Below are positions 10,788 to 23,369 of a DNA stretch of 64,000 nt, in pieces (positions within the stretch are counted from its first letter, which is position 1; each line of letters starts with the position of its first letter). A program made the position numbers and the translations under genes. The stretch comes from Sphingomonas sp. H160509 (GTDB lineage Bacteria; Pseudomonadota; Alphaproteobacteria; Sphingomonadales; Sphingomonadaceae). Location: contig NZ_JAMXSR020000002.1 in NCBI RefSeq assembly GCF_024124765.2, positions 1,511,001 to 1,575,000 of the forward strand, in the 5' to 3' direction. Below the pieces are notes generated by a model, which was not told the DNA's origin, did not search any database, and saw nothing but the letters and a program-made list of their open reading frames with translations.

Positions 10788-11145
10788 CTATTCGGATACG
10801 CGGTGTTTCAGCATGCTGGCCTTGTACAGAAGACGTTCCATTTTCCCTATCGCTGCCCCCCGACAACGTCAGCGGATCGTCGAGATCACCCGTACCATCG
10901 CCGACGATCAGACCCTCGGCGGTCAGATGCAGGAGCCAGCGGGATGCTACTGCGGTTGGAATGCGGTGCAACTCGCTGATGTCTCGCCCGGTCATGCGGG
11001 CACTGCGCGCGTCGGCAATGAACAGCTCGAGAAGAAAGTCCCAGCTGGGTTCGCCGAACAGCGATGAGGGAAGTTCCTCGGTACGGCTGCGCCGGAAGGC
11101 CAGCATGAACGCCGCCAGATCGGCAGCTTCGTCATGATCGATCAC
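10788..11145 (-). CDS. Small winged-helix (MarR-like) DNA-binding protein (one frame break)
   Basis: The sequence FGEPSWDFLLELFIADARSARM, then GRDISELHRIPTAVASRWLL, then LTAEGLIVGDGTGDLDDPLT resembles a winged-helix fold with a recognition helix and a beta wing. Such ~120-aa orphan regulators are frequent in sphingomonads. At the C6 run 10856-10861 one surplus base sends the frame into a long junk tail. Removing it gives MERLLYKASMLKHRVSE and a stop at 10788. Start probably GTG 11145, with GGAG upstream. The upstream ATG at 11135 is out of frame. It precedes the kinase gene on the same strand. The target is unknown. Confidence 0.6.
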
Positions 11146-11412
11146 CCCACGGCACTCCGATCTTCGCGTCTCTTCACAAACAACACCTACACGACGTGGT
11201 GGTTGCGACGGTTCAAGACGAAGGAGGAGTGGGCGCGTCCGCGACCGGTTCAAGGTGGTCACGCGCCCTACACATTTGGCAGCCATCACGGTCAAGTGTT
11301 CTCGCTCCCACGACCGACAGGCTGATATATCAACAGCCCGGCCAGATCGTCCGCACCTGTCGGCCCCTGCCCCGCGCTTTCGTCCAGGTCGGACGCCAAA
11401 CACTCTGAAGAC

Positions 11413-11436
11413 AGCCCCCTGAATAAGCTCAGGGCT
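11413..11436 (-). terminator. Hairpin at the 3' end of the permease gene
   Basis: AGCCC-CTGA and TCAG-GGCT arms flank a six-base loop and overlap the permease stop codon. The stem is slightly bulged and no strong T tract follows on the transcribed side, so termination strength is uncertain. Confidence 0.35.
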
Positions 11437-12994
11437 GTTCCCCGACCGGGGCGACATACTCGCCCATGTCGGGCGCATCGTCCTGCGGCTCGCCACGCTG
11501 CAGGTTCGAATGGCGGATGCCGTACGCGAAATACAGCACCACCCCGCCCGCCATGTACCAGAGGAAGAACACCAGCACCTTCATCGGCACCGTGGTGATC
11601 AGGTAGACGCACGACGCGATGCCCAGCAGGGGCACCACCGGATAGAGCGGTACGGTGAAGCCGCGTGGCAAGTCTGGCGCGGCACGGCGCAGATAGATGA
11701 CCGACAGGCAGACGATCGAGAACGCCGACAGCGTCCCGACCGAGGTCATGTCGCCGAGCACGTTGATGTCGAAGAACCCCGCCGCCACCGCGGTGATGAC
11801 GCCGACCAGCACCGTGTTGACATACGGCGTCTTGAACGTCGGGTGCACGGTCGCGAACACCCGCGGCAACAGGCCGTCGCGTGCCATCGTGTAGAAGATC
11901 CGGGTCTGGCCGTACATCAGCACCAGCACCACCGACGTCAGGCCGATGATCGCGCCGATCTTGATGAGCTTGGCGAGCCAGCTCCAGGTCGGGCCGAAAC
12001 TGTCGACCACCACGGCGACCGGATCGGGCACGTTGAGCGCGGTATAGGGCACCAGCAGCGTCATGATCGCGGCAACGAGCATGTAGATCAGCGTACAGAC
12101 GACCAGCGCTCCGATGATCCCGAACGGCATGTCCTTCTTCGGATCCTTCGCCTCCTGCCCCGCCGTCGATATCGCCTCGAAGCCGACATACGCGAAGAAC
12201 ACGATCGAGGCGGCGCGCATCACGCCGTCCACGCCGAACTTGCCGTCGCCCTGGCTGGCGGGGATGAACGGCGTCCAGTTGCGTGCGACCAGTTCGTTAA
12301 AGTGCGACAGCACGATCGCGCCGCCGACCGCGATGAAGGCGACCAGCACGCCGACCTTGATCGCGACGATGATCGTGTTGACCTTGGCCGATTCCGCCAC
12401 CCCGCGCACGAGCAACGCGGCGAGGGCGAGGCAGATCAGGAACGCCGGCAGGTTGAAGATCGTCGTCACCGGCTGGCCGTCGACGAGCACCGGCACGCCG
12501 CCCCGCATCAGTGGGTACCCGGCCGGCCCGGTGAACTGCGGCGGAATGTGCAAGCCCAAATCGCCTAGCAGGCTTACCACATAGCCCGACCAGCCGACCG
12601 CCACCACCGACGCCGCCAGCCCGTATTCGAGCATCAGCAGCGCGCCCATCATCCACGCGACGAACTCGCCGAGCGTCGTGTAGCCATAGGTGTACGCCGA
12701 TCCGGACACCGGCAACGTCGACGACAGCTCGGCATAGCACAGCCCGGCAAACGCGCAGACGATACCCGCCACGACGAACGACAACAGCACCGCCGGCCCG
12801 GCGTGCAGCGCGGCCGCCGAGCCGGTGCGCACGAAGATGCCCGCGCCGATAATGCAGCCGATGCCCAGCATCAGCAGGTTCCATTTGCCCAGCGTTCGCT
12901 TCAGCTCGCTCGCCGCGGTTTCGCGTTGCACCTGCGCAATGGATTTGCGCGCGAACATGCGCTCGACGATGCCCCTCGCGGCCTTGGTTGCCAT
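11429..12994 (-). CDS. APC-superfamily amino-acid permease (cationic amino-acid transporter type)
   Basis: A 521-aa inner-membrane protein with about 12 hydrophobic segments. TM1 is the hallmark NLLMLGIGCIIGAGIFV (GxIIGxGIF). Then come the TM3 region AELSSTLPVSGSAYTYGY and TM6 FFAYVGFEAISTAGQEAKDP, all typical of the CAT/YfnA branch of APC transporters. The start ATG at 12994 has a GGGGGAAAT site just upstream. The longer in-frame extension to 13060 lacks support. It should import a neutral or cationic amino acid by proton symport. Exact specificity is not visible. Confidence 0.85.
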   Translation of the reverse strand: MATKAARGIVERMFARKSIAQVQRETAASELKRTLGKWNLLMLGIGCIIGAGIFVRTGSAAALHAGPAVLLSFVVAGIVCAFAGLCYAELSSTLPVSGSAYTYGYTTLGEFVAWMMGALLMLEYGLAASVVAVGWSGYVVSLLGDLGLHIPPQFTGPAGYPLMRGGVPVLVDGQPVTTIFNLPAFLICLALAALLVRGVAESAKVNTIIVAIKVGVLVAFIAVGGAIVLSHFNELVARNWTPFIPASQGDGKFGVDGVMRAASIVFFAYVGFEAISTAGQEAKDPKKDMPFGIIGALVVCTLIYMLVAAIMTLLVPYTALNVPDPVAVVVDSFGPTWSWLAKLIKIGAIIGLTSVVLVLMYGQTRIFYTMARDGLLPRVFATVHPTFKTPYVNTVLVGVITAVAAGFFDINVLGDMTSVGTLSAFSIVCLSVIYLRRAAPDLPRGFTVPLYPVVPLLGIASCVYLITTVPMKVLVFFLWYMAGGVVLYFAYGIRHSNLQRGEPQDDAPDMGEYVAPVGEQP

Positions 12995-13155
12995 ATTTCC
13001 CCCGGGGTCAGATAAGCCAGCCAACGCGTCTAAGCGCAGCGACCAACCGGGACAACGCAATCTTGCTGCTTTCTAAGGGGTTAGCGTTTCGAAGCCCGTG
13101 GCAGACACACGGCTCCCCTGCGCTCCGCAACGCGACACTCGGCCAGCGTTGGTGA

Positions 13156-15487
<2,332 letters not shown>

Positions 15488-15507
15488 GCTTCGGTGACAT
15501 GAATATA

Positions 15508-15547
15508 AGCCGTGGTGGTTCGGACAATGTTCCGGAACACCACGGCT
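15508..15547 (+). terminator. katG transcription terminator hairpin
   Basis: Perfect 10-base arms AGCCGTGGTG / CACCACGGCT, with further inner pairing (TTCGGA against TCCGGAA), start 20 bases after the katG stop. There is no clear T run, so it may act with Rho or protect the 3' end. Confidence 0.5.
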
Positions 15548-15942
15548 TAGCTATGACTGGCCTATGTAGTTCATAGGCAATTACACGGTACCCGCCCCTC
15601 GCTCGTCTCTGGGGCTATTGCGTTACACACGTACACGAGACGGTCTGCGAAAGCGCCGGTTATCAGATCTTCGCGAAGATGATCGCATTCGTCACGCCAC
15701 TTCAGGAACGCCCAAAGTCACCCGTTTCGGCGGTAGACAGACGGATCGCGTGATCGTGACAGCGCCAACCAGAGAAGCCGATTTTGACAGGTTCCTGGTA
15801 AAGCTCATCGACCCAATTAAAGTTACGCAGATGCCTTAACTCACGGCGCAGTTCGTATGAGCAATTTTGCGCTAAATTTTATAGTTTTCGGCAAAGGCTC
15901 GGGAACGCTGAAGTCTCACAATTCTCGACGACGACGTGAGGA
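15548..15942. other. Gene-free stretch between katG and kduD
   Basis: About 395 bases. The only open frames are short (for example 15618-15839, 73 codons, Arg-rich) and show no family features, so none is called. The kduD-proximal ~100 bases are AT-richer than their surroundings. No terminator with a T tract was seen for kduD. Confidence 0.3.
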
Positions 15943-16698
15943 TCACCGAGCGAGCCAGCCGCCATCGACGGCGAGGATGTGGCCTTGCACGTAGTTGGCT
16001 GCCGCCGACGACAGGAACACGGCCGCACCGCCAAGATCGCTCGCGTCGCCCCATTTCCCTGCCGGGATGCGGTCGAGGATCGAGCGGTTGCGGGTCTCGT
16101 CCGCCTGGAGTGCAGCGGTGTTGTTCGTCGCGATGTATCCCGGTGCGATCGCGTTGACGTTGATGCCCTTGGCCGCCCATTCGTTCGCGAGCAGCTTGGT
16201 CAGCCCGCCGATCCCCGACTTGGACGCAGTGTAGCTCGGCACGCGGATGCCGCCCTGGAAGGTCAGCATCGAGGCGATGTTGACGATCTTGCCCGAGCCT
16301 TGCGCGATCATGTGGCGGCCGGCGGCCTGGCACAGGAAGAACACCGACTTGAGGTTGGTGTCGATCACCGCGTCCCAGTCCGCTTCGGTGAAGTCGACCG
16401 CGTCGGCGCGGCGGATGATGCCGGCGTTGTTGATCAGGATGTCAAGACCGCCGAGCTTGGCCACCGTCTCGTCGACGACGCGCTGGACCGGTTCGATCGT
16501 CGACAAGTCGGCCGACACGATCTCCGCGTTCCGCCCGAGAGCGCGAATCTGCGCGACGGTATCCTCGGCAGGCGTGCGGCCGACACAGGCCACGTCCGCG
16601 CCGGCGGTCGCGAGCGCGAGGGCGATGGCCTGGCCGATGCCGGTGTTCGCGCCGGTGACGATGGCAACCTTGCCGGTGAGATCGAAGGGATTTGTCAT
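15943..16698 (-). CDS. kduD: 2-dehydro-3-deoxy-D-gluconate 5-dehydrogenase KduD (SDR)
   Basis: A 251-aa classical SDR: MTNPFDLTGKVAIVTGANTG with TGxxxGIG, NNAG in ILINNAGIIRRADAVDF, catalytic Ser in IASMLTFQGG and Tyr-x3-Lys in SYTASKSG. IRRADAVDF and MLTFQGGIRVPSY are KduD hallmarks. It reduces 2,5-diketo-3-deoxygluconate (the KduI product) to KDG in the cytosol. It lies downstream of kduI on the same strand, separated by a 118-base inverted-repeat element. ATG at 16698. Downstream KDG kinase and aldolase are not in this window. Confidence 0.9.
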   Translation of the reverse strand: MTNPFDLTGKVAIVTGANTGIGQAIALALATAGADVACVGRTPAEDTVAQIRALGRNAEIVSADLSTIEPVQRVVDETVAKLGGLDILINNAGIIRRADAVDFTEADWDAVIDTNLKSVFFLCQAAGRHMIAQGSGKIVNIASMLTFQGGIRVPSYTASKSGIGGLTKLLANEWAAKGINVNAIAPGYIATNNTAALQADETRNRSILDRIPAGKWGDASDLGGAAVFLSSAAANYVQGHILAVDGGWLAR

Positions 16699-16713
16699 GC
16701 TTTCTCTCTCATT

Positions 16714-16808
16714 CCCCCTCCCGCCTGCGGGAGGGGCTAGGGGAGGGGAAATGAGGGCCAACGCTCGTGGACACGCCCTCCCCCGACCCCTCCCGTGAAC
16801 GGGAGGGG
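16714..16808. repeat. REPIN-like inverted repeat pair, family A (kduD-kduI gap)
   Basis: Two hairpins, CCCCTCCCG-CCTG-CGGGAGGGG (16715-16736) and CCCCTCCCG-TGAA-CGGGAGGGG (16787-16808). Each is attached to a GGGGAGGG / CCCTCCCC tail, and they lie in opposite orientation about 50 bases apart. This is the layout of REP doublets mobilised by RAYT transposases. It sits in the transcribed gap between kduI and kduD, where the hairpins could stabilise or trim mRNA. Confidence 0.6.
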
Positions 16809-16816
16809 GGGAAGAT

Positions 16817-17659
16817 TTACGCCAGCTGGCAGATATCCAGGACGTTCATGTCGGTATAATCCTGGTTCTCACCCGCCATCGCCCAGATGAACGCATAGGC
16901 CTTGGTGCCCGAACCCATGTGGATCGACCAGGGCGGGCTGATCACCGCTTCCTCGTTCGCCATCACGATATGCCGGGTCGCCTCGCCCTCGCCCATGTAG
17001 TGGAACACGCGGTCCTTCTCGAGATCGTCGAGCTCGAAGTAGAAATAGATCTCGCTGCGACGCTCATGGATATGCGGCGGCATCGTGTTCCAGACGGAGC
17101 CGGGCTTCAGGACGGTCAGGCCCATGACGAGCTGCGCGCTGTCGCAGATGCCGGGGATGACCATCTGGTAGATCGTGCGCTCGTTCGAGTCCTCGAGGCT
17201 GCCGCGCTCCAGCGTGGTCGCATCACCGACCGAGATCACCCGCGTCGTGAACGCCTTGTGCGCCGGGCACGATGCCAGATAAAAGCGTGCGCCGTCGCCG
17301 GAAAACTGCACGTCCTTCGCGCCCATCGTCACGTACAGGCAATCCTTGTTGCCAAGCGTGAACGTCTCGCCGTCGACCGTGACGGTGCCCGTGACCTTGC
17401 CGACGTTGACGACCGCGAGTTCGCGACGCTCCAGGAACGGGTGCCCTGCCGCCGATGCCGGCTCGGCCTGGTCGGGCAGCTTCACCGAGCCGCTAGCGAC
17501 GGCGACGCCGCCGATCACGAAGCGTTCGGCATGAGTGTAGTTGAGCACGCACTCACCGTCGCGGAACAGGTCCTGGATCAGGTACCGGTCGCGCAGTTCG
17601 TCGTTGGAGACGCACTCCATCATGTCGGGGTGCGTGGCGTAGTAGGTGCGGTCGTACAT
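16817..17659 (-). CDS. kduI: 5-dehydro-4-deoxy-D-glucuronate isomerase KduI
   Basis: 280 aa, the usual KduI length. [20 protein letters not shown] and [15 protein letters not shown] open the protein. The cupin metal site is in [18 protein letters not shown] (His-x-His-x4-Glu), with a further His in [14 protein letters not shown]. It converts 5-keto-4-deoxyuronate, formed from the unsaturated galacturonate released by PL and GH105 enzymes, into 2,5-diketo-3-deoxygluconate. ATG at 17659. First gene of a likely kduI-kduD unit. The PL26-like gene lies 110 bases upstream on the same strand. Confidence 0.93.
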   Translation of the reverse strand: MYDRTYYATHPDMMECVSNDELRDRYLIQDLFRDGECVLNYTHAERFVIGGVAVASGSVKLPDQAEPASAAGHPFLERRELAVVNVGKVTGTVTVDGETFTLGNKDCLYVTMGAKDVQFSGDGARFYLASCPAHKAFTTRVISVGDATTLERGSLEDSNERTIYQMVIPGICDSAQLVMGLTVLKPGSVWNTMPPHIHERRSEIYFYFELDDLEKDRVFHYMGEGEATRHIVMANEEAVISPPWSIHMGSGTKAYAFIWAMAGENQDYTDMNVLDICQLA

Positions 17660-17769
17660 GCGGGACTCCGATGGCCGAGAGATGGATGCCGGAAGCGACA
17701 CCTCAGTTGATAGAACCGATACCGCTCCGCATATTTTGGCGCAAGTGACCACAATACGGGATTTTCAAA

Positions 17770-20510
17770 TCAATCGCGACCGGCGTCGCCAAGACGGCGT
17801 TTGCCCAACTCCTCCGGCGATTGGATGGTCGAACGGTCGAGCGCCTCGGGGATCAACGTCAGACACTGGATTGCGGCGAGACCCCATTGCGCGGACGCGT
17901 TGGTCGAGACGCCGGGCCATTCGGTGACGTGCCCTTCGGTATGCCGCGGATCGCTCGGCCATGTGCCAAGCCCTGCATCGCCCGACAGGAACTCGCCCGC
18001 CGCTCGGGCAGCGAGTGTCGCATCCTGCGTTTCGTGCGCGACGTACGCGGTGAGCCGCGAATGAGCCTCACGGAGGTTGCGCGGGCCAAACGGTGCGCCG
18101 AATTTCGCGAGATAGTCGGCTTGGGGCGCGTTGTACCAGCGACAATAGTCGAGCCAGGCGGTCCGATAGCGCGGCACATCGAGCAGGCGGATCAGTTCGG
18201 AACTCACCTCGACAGCGCCGAATACCGCGTTCAGATGCGAGAGCCGGATACCGCGGTTCTGGTCGACGAACCGTCCCGAGGCGAGATCGAACGGCGCGCT
18301 GCCGGTCATCCAGCCGTGCGGCAGGCGGCCGATGCTGTCGAGCCCGGCGACGATCCGGTCGTGCCAGCGCGTATCGCCGGTCCGCTCCCATTCTGTCAGC
18401 CATGCCGCCGCGAGCGGGCACCAGGTCGTGCCGAACGTCATCTCGATCGTGCCGGCCGGCAGGATCGGCTTCTTCGCGCCCGGCACCTTGCGCCCGATCT
18501 CGACCTGTTGAAGCGTCTGGTCCGAGGTCAGCAGGTCGCGCATCAGGTCGCCGACGCGCTCGTCGGCGGTCAGGTAATAGAAGATGCGGCGATAGCTGGC
18601 GTTGCTGACGCGTGGCTGTTTCGAGCTGTCGCTCCAGTGCTGGACGCCGTGGCGCGTGCCCATGCCGGCGAAGCGACCGCCATGATACACGTCGACCTCG
18701 CCGGTGTGCCGCGTCATCGCCTCGGCAAAGCGGAACGCCTGCGCGTTGCCGGTGCGCAGGACCGAATACCAGAGCCAGAGATCGGGCGAGAGTTCGCTGT
18801 TGTCCCATGCGAACCCGCCGATATCGTACCGCCAGCGATGCCGGTCGCTGTCGTACGTGTGCATGATATCGCCGTGGTTCCAGAACCCGTACCAGGATCG
18901 GCGGTCGACCTCGCCCGCGTAGAAGTCGATCAAATTGTCGAGCTGGTTCTCGATCGCGGTGCGGTTCGGCGTCGAGCGATCGGGCAGGCCCCAGTCGCCG
19001 AACACGTGCGCGGCGTGGAGGTGTTCGGGGCTCGCCATCAACTGCGGCGGTGTCGCTTGAGCCTTCGCCATCTGCGCGAGCGTCGCGGTGTCGGGCGTCG
19101 CGGGCAACGCCCAGAGCGTCAGCTCGCTGGTACGCGCGATGCCCGACGCATCGTCCCAGCCGGGCTCGTAATCCTCATAGGTGACGGACAGCCCCTCGTT
19201 CTGTGCGGCGTATCCCTCCATCCCCATCGCGCCGTGATAGGGGCGCAGATCCATCGCCGGTGCTTCGGGCGACCACAACCACGCGGTCAGCCGCGCGGCA
19301 TTGCGATCCGCCCCGTCGATGTGAAGTGCGGTAGGATGACGCTGCCAGAAATAGCGTTGGCCGATTGCGACGCCGCCGTCGGGACCGCCGACATAGGCGA
19401 GCCCAGGCACCCGCGCGCCCCTCATCGGCGTCGATCCAGCCCCTGCCCCGGCGCGGTCCGCTTGGTCAGTTGCCAGCCATTGGCGTTGGGCTGTTCGAGA
19501 CGGAAGTCGCCCCAGGCGGGGATTCGTTCCAGCGTGTCGCGCACCGCTGGCGCCATCGTTGCGAGCGGCGGCGTAGCGTGGCCAGCGATCTGCGCCTCGC
19601 GGAACGCACGGCCAGGATCGCGACGCAGGCCGGTGAGCGGTCGGACACCCTCGGCGAACATCTGGCCGTCGGTGGCGATGCGGACGTGGCGATCGTGGAG
19701 CGCGCCACGCATCGGCACGGACGCCTGCACGCCCAGGCTCGCGAGAAAGTCATGGCCCGCATTGCCGTCGAACACGAAGCTGTGGACGATCCGCAACGCC
19801 GCCGATCCGGCATAGGCATAGAGCCGCACCGTAAAGGGGAGCCAGCGACGATCGGCCATCGCGTGCCGCCCCTCGATCTTGACGACCGCGCGGACGGGTC
19901 CGCGTTGCTCGATGCTGACCTTTTCGATCTCGCCGGCGAACGACACGGGTTCGCCGTGGAGCGGGTCGGACTTTACCGAACCGACTAGAGAAACGGCGCC
20001 GAGCACGGGCCGCCCGGACTGGCTCGCCGAGCGGACCAATGCGGGGCCGGTGCGACCGATCTCCCAGCGCAGGTCGCCGACGTCGATGAGCACGGCATCG
20101 GTCGTCTCGGTGACCTTCACCGCGCGCGCCGGTGTCGTCGCCCGACCGCGCGTGACGATCAGGCCAGCGGGCGCGACATCGGCGGGTATCGCGTGGGCGG
20201 TCCACTTGATCGAACCGTCGGGCCAGGTCGCGGTGGTCCAGGTCTGCGCGGGTATGTCGGCACCATCGGCGGTGCGAACCGCAAGCGCGGTGTTGCGCTT
20301 CAAGACGCCGCGCGGCCAGGCGATGCCGAACGTCTGCCCCAAGTGCATCGTCGGCGCAGTCCCGTCGATCCAGCGGATCGGCGCGGGCTGGAACACGCGC
20401 GCGGGCGCGGCATCGAGCCGGACCGGCAGCAACGCGGTCGCACCGCCGAGCAGTGCGACCTTCAGCGTATCGCGCCGCGTAGGGTTCATTGGGGTCATGA
20501 TCGTCTCCAT
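17770..20510 (-). CDS. PL26-like exo-rhamnogalacturonan lyase (PcRGLX/YetA-like family; two frame breaks)
   Basis: The N-terminal part has a Tat-type leader (PTRRDTLKVALLGGATALLP), then beta-rich sequence with TATWPDGSIKWTAHAIPADV. The C-terminal part, GLAYVGGPDGGVAIGQRYFWQ, RSWYGFWNHGDIMHTYDSDR and GGFAWDNSELSPDLWLWYS, matches the PcRGLX/YetA-like family, the basis of CAZy PL26. The two halves are split by two surplus bases at C4 runs 19418-19421 and 19440-19443. Joined, they form ~912 aa. The expected role is periplasmic removal of units from the end of RG-I chains. Start ATG 20510 overlaps the upstream stop, and ATG 20498 with GGAG 8 bases upstream is a good alternative. The enzyme assignment rests on family memory. 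Confidence 0.75.
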
Positions 20511-21169
20511 CAGCGGCGCGTGATCGACAGGTGGCGAATGCGCAGGTGGCTCCACGTGGTCCGCAGCCCGAACTGGCCGGACGCATAGGGTTCGGGATCG
20601 TCGAGCGTGAACACCCGCCGCCCGTCGCGCTCGACCGCGACCGTCCGCCCGTCCGCGATCAGCCGGATCGTCGTCCAGCGATTGGGCTGAAGCATGTCGG
20701 CGGTGTCGCGCCTGTCGTGCTGGGGCAGCAGCGGGCGATCCCCGACGCGGCCGACATAGCGGCGGAAGCGGGTCGTCGTGTTCCGGTTGCCTCCGATACC
20801 GACATAATAGGTGCGCAGGCTGTCATAGTCCGCGAAGGCGCCGCTGCGGCGGTGGACGAGAACGGAACTCCCGTCGTCTTCACGGGCCATCCAGAACGCG
20901 TTGAGGTCGCTGACTTTGTCGTTTGCGCCACCCTGCGATACCGCCAACGCTTCGAACCGAATGACGACCAGTCCCGCGACCGGCTTGCGCCACCAGAGCG
21001 TCAGGCCCTTCGCGGTATCGATGTCGATGATCCCGCCGCGTTCGGTGACTCGCGCCGCGGGGTCCTCGGCCTCGACGACCCAATCGGCGAGCGGCTGGCG
21101 GGCGATCGACATCGACGGCACGCTGGCGAGGATACCCGCTGCGATGTGAAGCCGTGCATTCAAGCGCAT
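20510..21169 (-). CDS. DUF6250 domain protein, secreted
   Basis: A 219-aa protein with a probable signal peptide (RLNARLHIAAGILASVPSMSIA). Features of the domain are GLTLWWRKPVAGLVVIRFEA, then GGANDKVSDLNAFWMARED and TTRFRRYVGRVGDRPLLPQH, ending in LRTTWSHLRIRHLSI. The pattern suggests a concanavalin-like beta-sandwich, as in laminarinase/LamG-type sugar-binding or lyase folds (inference). ATG at 21169 follows GGGAGGGC. The stop overlaps the start of the PL26-like gene, so the two are co-translated and probably act on the same glycan. No activity is known to me for this domain. Confidence 0.7.
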   Translation of the reverse strand: MRLNARLHIAAGILASVPSMSIARQPLADWVVEAEDPAARVTERGGIIDIDTAKGLTLWWRKPVAGLVVIRFEALAVSQGGANDKVSDLNAFWMAREDDGSSVLVHRRSGAFADYDSLRTYYVGIGGNRNTTTRFRRYVGRVGDRPLLPQHDRRDTADMLQPNRWTTIRLIADGRTVAVERDGRRVFTLDDPEPYASGQFGLRTTWSHLRIRHLSITRR

Positions 21170-21320
21170 GCTGCCCTCCCCATGCGCTGTCATCGCGCTC
21201 CGCCATTGCATAGGCCGCGAAATCGCCGCCGCCAAGTTCGTGCCGAATATTAGTTAGGCATTCCACATGATGGTTATGTCATCGAGATGCCGGTTGCTCT
21301 TTTCGGAACGGCGTCGCATC

Positions 21321-22144
21321 ATGCGGGAAAGAAGACACGGGAGAGTGTGGGTGAAGAACGGCCGGTTGATAGCCATCGCTCTGGGTGCGCCTGCGTTGGT
21401 CGGAGCCGCCCCCTGCCCCGATGCGGATCTTCATCGCCAGCGACTCGACCGCGCAGGACTACAAGGCGGATCGCTATCCGCAGTCGGGTTGGGGAACGAT
21501 GCTGCGTTGTGCCGTGGCGCCAAACGTCAGCATCGAGAACCGCGCGATTGGCGGGCGCAGCACCAACAGCTTCATCCGTGAGGGGCCGGCTCGACAAGAT
21601 CGCCGCGGACCTGCGGAAAGGCGACACGCTGCTGATCCAGTTCGGTCACAACGATGCGAGTGTCGACAAGCCCGAACGCTTCACGACTATCGAGCAGTAT
21701 CGCGCGAACCTCCGCCGCTTTCTCGACGTCGCCAGCCATGCGGGTGCGAAGGCGGTGATCCTGACCCCGGTCGCGCGACGCGATTTCAAGGACGGGGTCG
21801 AGCAGCCGAGCTTTCCGACCTATGCCGACGCGGCGCGACAGGTGGCGCATGAGACGCGGACTCCGCTGATCGATCTCGGCAAGACGTCACAGGCCTGGGT
21901 GCAGGCGGCCGGGGCCGACGCGGCAAAGGGCTATTATTTGCATTACACCGGCGCAGCAGGAGCGCCCGGCTATCCCACCGGCGTGGCCGACGACACGCAT
22001 TTCAGCGAAATCGGCGCACGGCGGGTTGCCGATCTGGTGGCAACCGGGCTCCACCGTCTGAAGCTGCCGATCGCGCGGTACGTGACGCCTGGGACTCCTG
22101 CCCTGACACGCGCGACGCCGGCGGGTGGCCCGTCGTGCGGCTGA
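21321..22144 (+). CDS. Rhamnogalacturonan acetylesterase, SGNH/CE12 type (two frame breaks)
   Basis: The signal peptide is NGRLIAIALGAPALVGAAP. Block I nucleophile Ser is in RIFIASDSTAQDY, block III is IQFGHNDAS, and the block V Asp-His is in VADDTHFSEIGA. Together these define CE12 esterases, which remove acetyl groups from GalA in RG-I and give lyases access. The frame breaks at C5 21409-21413 and G4 21582-21585, each one base too many. Corrected length ~273 aa. The start is uncertain: ATG 21321 or GTG 21351, the latter with a GGGAGA site. It is divergent from the DUF6250 gene and first of a four-gene plus-strand run. Confidence 0.82.
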
Positions 22145-23368
22145 TCGGCGCGCTGGCTCTGGGACTTACGTTAACGAGTACCGCAGCCGAAGCGCAGGTA
22201 CGACGGTTCGTGTTCGGTGGTGGCTCGGCCCCGAAAGACGCAGTGTCGGTGGCGGCCGGGCGCGTCTATGCGGACGGCTTCGGTTTTGAGGGCGGCAATC
22301 CAGCGTTGTTCTCGGTCGCGGCGCCGCCGGGCAATTACCGGGTTACGGTGACCCTCGGCCTTCCCAAGATGCGTACCGACACCAGTATCAAGGCGGAGTC
22401 GCGGCGATTGATGCTCGACGCGGTCGTCGTGCCGGCGGGGCGATCGATCACGCAGAGCTTCGTCGTCAACGTCCGCAACGCCGCACTCACCCCGCCGCCG
22501 CTGAACGCGCCGGGTGGGACCGCGGTGCTGCTCAAGCCACGCGAGCGCGGTTCGTTCAGTTGGGACGACCGGCTGACGCTGGAGATGCTTGGGACGAAGC
22601 CCGGCGTGACTGAGATCACGATCGAGCCGATCACGGTGCCGACGATATTCCTGCTCGGCGATTCCACCGTCACCGACCAGCCGGCCGAGCCTGCCGCCAG
22701 TTGGGGGGCAGATGCTCCCCGCGTTCTTCCGTCCGGACATCGCCGTCGCCAATCACGCGGAATCGGGTGAGACGATGAAATCCTTCATGACCGAGTTGCG
22801 TTTCGCCAAGGTGCTGGAGTCCGCGAAGCCGGGCGATTGGGCGCTGATCCAGTTCGGGCATAACGACCAGAAAGCGCAGTGGCCGCAGACCTACGCCGCG
22901 GCCGAGACGACCTATCGTGATTATCTCCGCGCGTGGATCGCAGAGTTTCGTCGACGGGGCGTCGAGCCTGTGCTCGTGACCTCGCCAGAGCGGCGGATGT
23001 GGGCGGGCGAGAAGATCCGCCCGACTCTCGCGGAGTATGCCGCGGCGGTGAAGGCGGTCGGCGCGGAATTGCGCGTGCCGGTGATCGACCTGAATGCCGC
23101 GAGCATCCGCTTCTACGAAGCGCTCGGACCGACGCGCGCGCCGCTCGCGTTCAACGATGGCGGCAAGGACGCGACGCATCACGACAATTACGGCGCGTGG
23201 ATGCTTGCGCGCGCGGTCGCGGCGGGCATTGCTACCGCGAAACTGCCGCTCGCCGAGCATCTGAAGCCGGACCTGACAGCATTCGATGCGGGCCATCCGC
23301 CCGATCCTGCCACGTTCCGGCTTGCGCCGAGCGTGGCGCATGACTCCACGCGACCGGACGGAAACTGA
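22135..23368 (+). CDS. Second rhamnogalacturonan acetylesterase with N-terminal beta domain (one frame break)
   Basis: GTG start at 22135 overlaps the preceding stop by 10 bases. The signal peptide (LIGALALGLTLTSTAAEA) is followed by a ~150-residue beta-sandwich-like module (RVYADGFGFEGGN, GNYRVTVTLGLP, RGSFSWDDRLTLEMLG). A CE12 SGNH domain comes next: IFLLGDSTVTDQPAEP, IQFGHNDQKAQWPQ and DATHHDNYGAWMLA. The extra N-terminal module recalls YesT-like enzymes and could bind the polysaccharide. The frame break is at G6 22703-22708, just after the block I Ser. Corrected length ~410 aa. It differs enough from the first esterase to suggest a separate acetylation site or chain length. Confidence 0.82.
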
Positions 23369-23369
23369 G

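Noticed and set aside
15618..15839. 73-codon frame after katG
   Set aside because: Arg/Thr-rich, no recognisable domain, weak start context; could be chance.
16714..16808. CRISPR array or simple terminators
   Set aside because: Only two copies in inverted orientation with no regular spacers; matching pairs of other families occur elsewhere, so REP-like doublets fit better.
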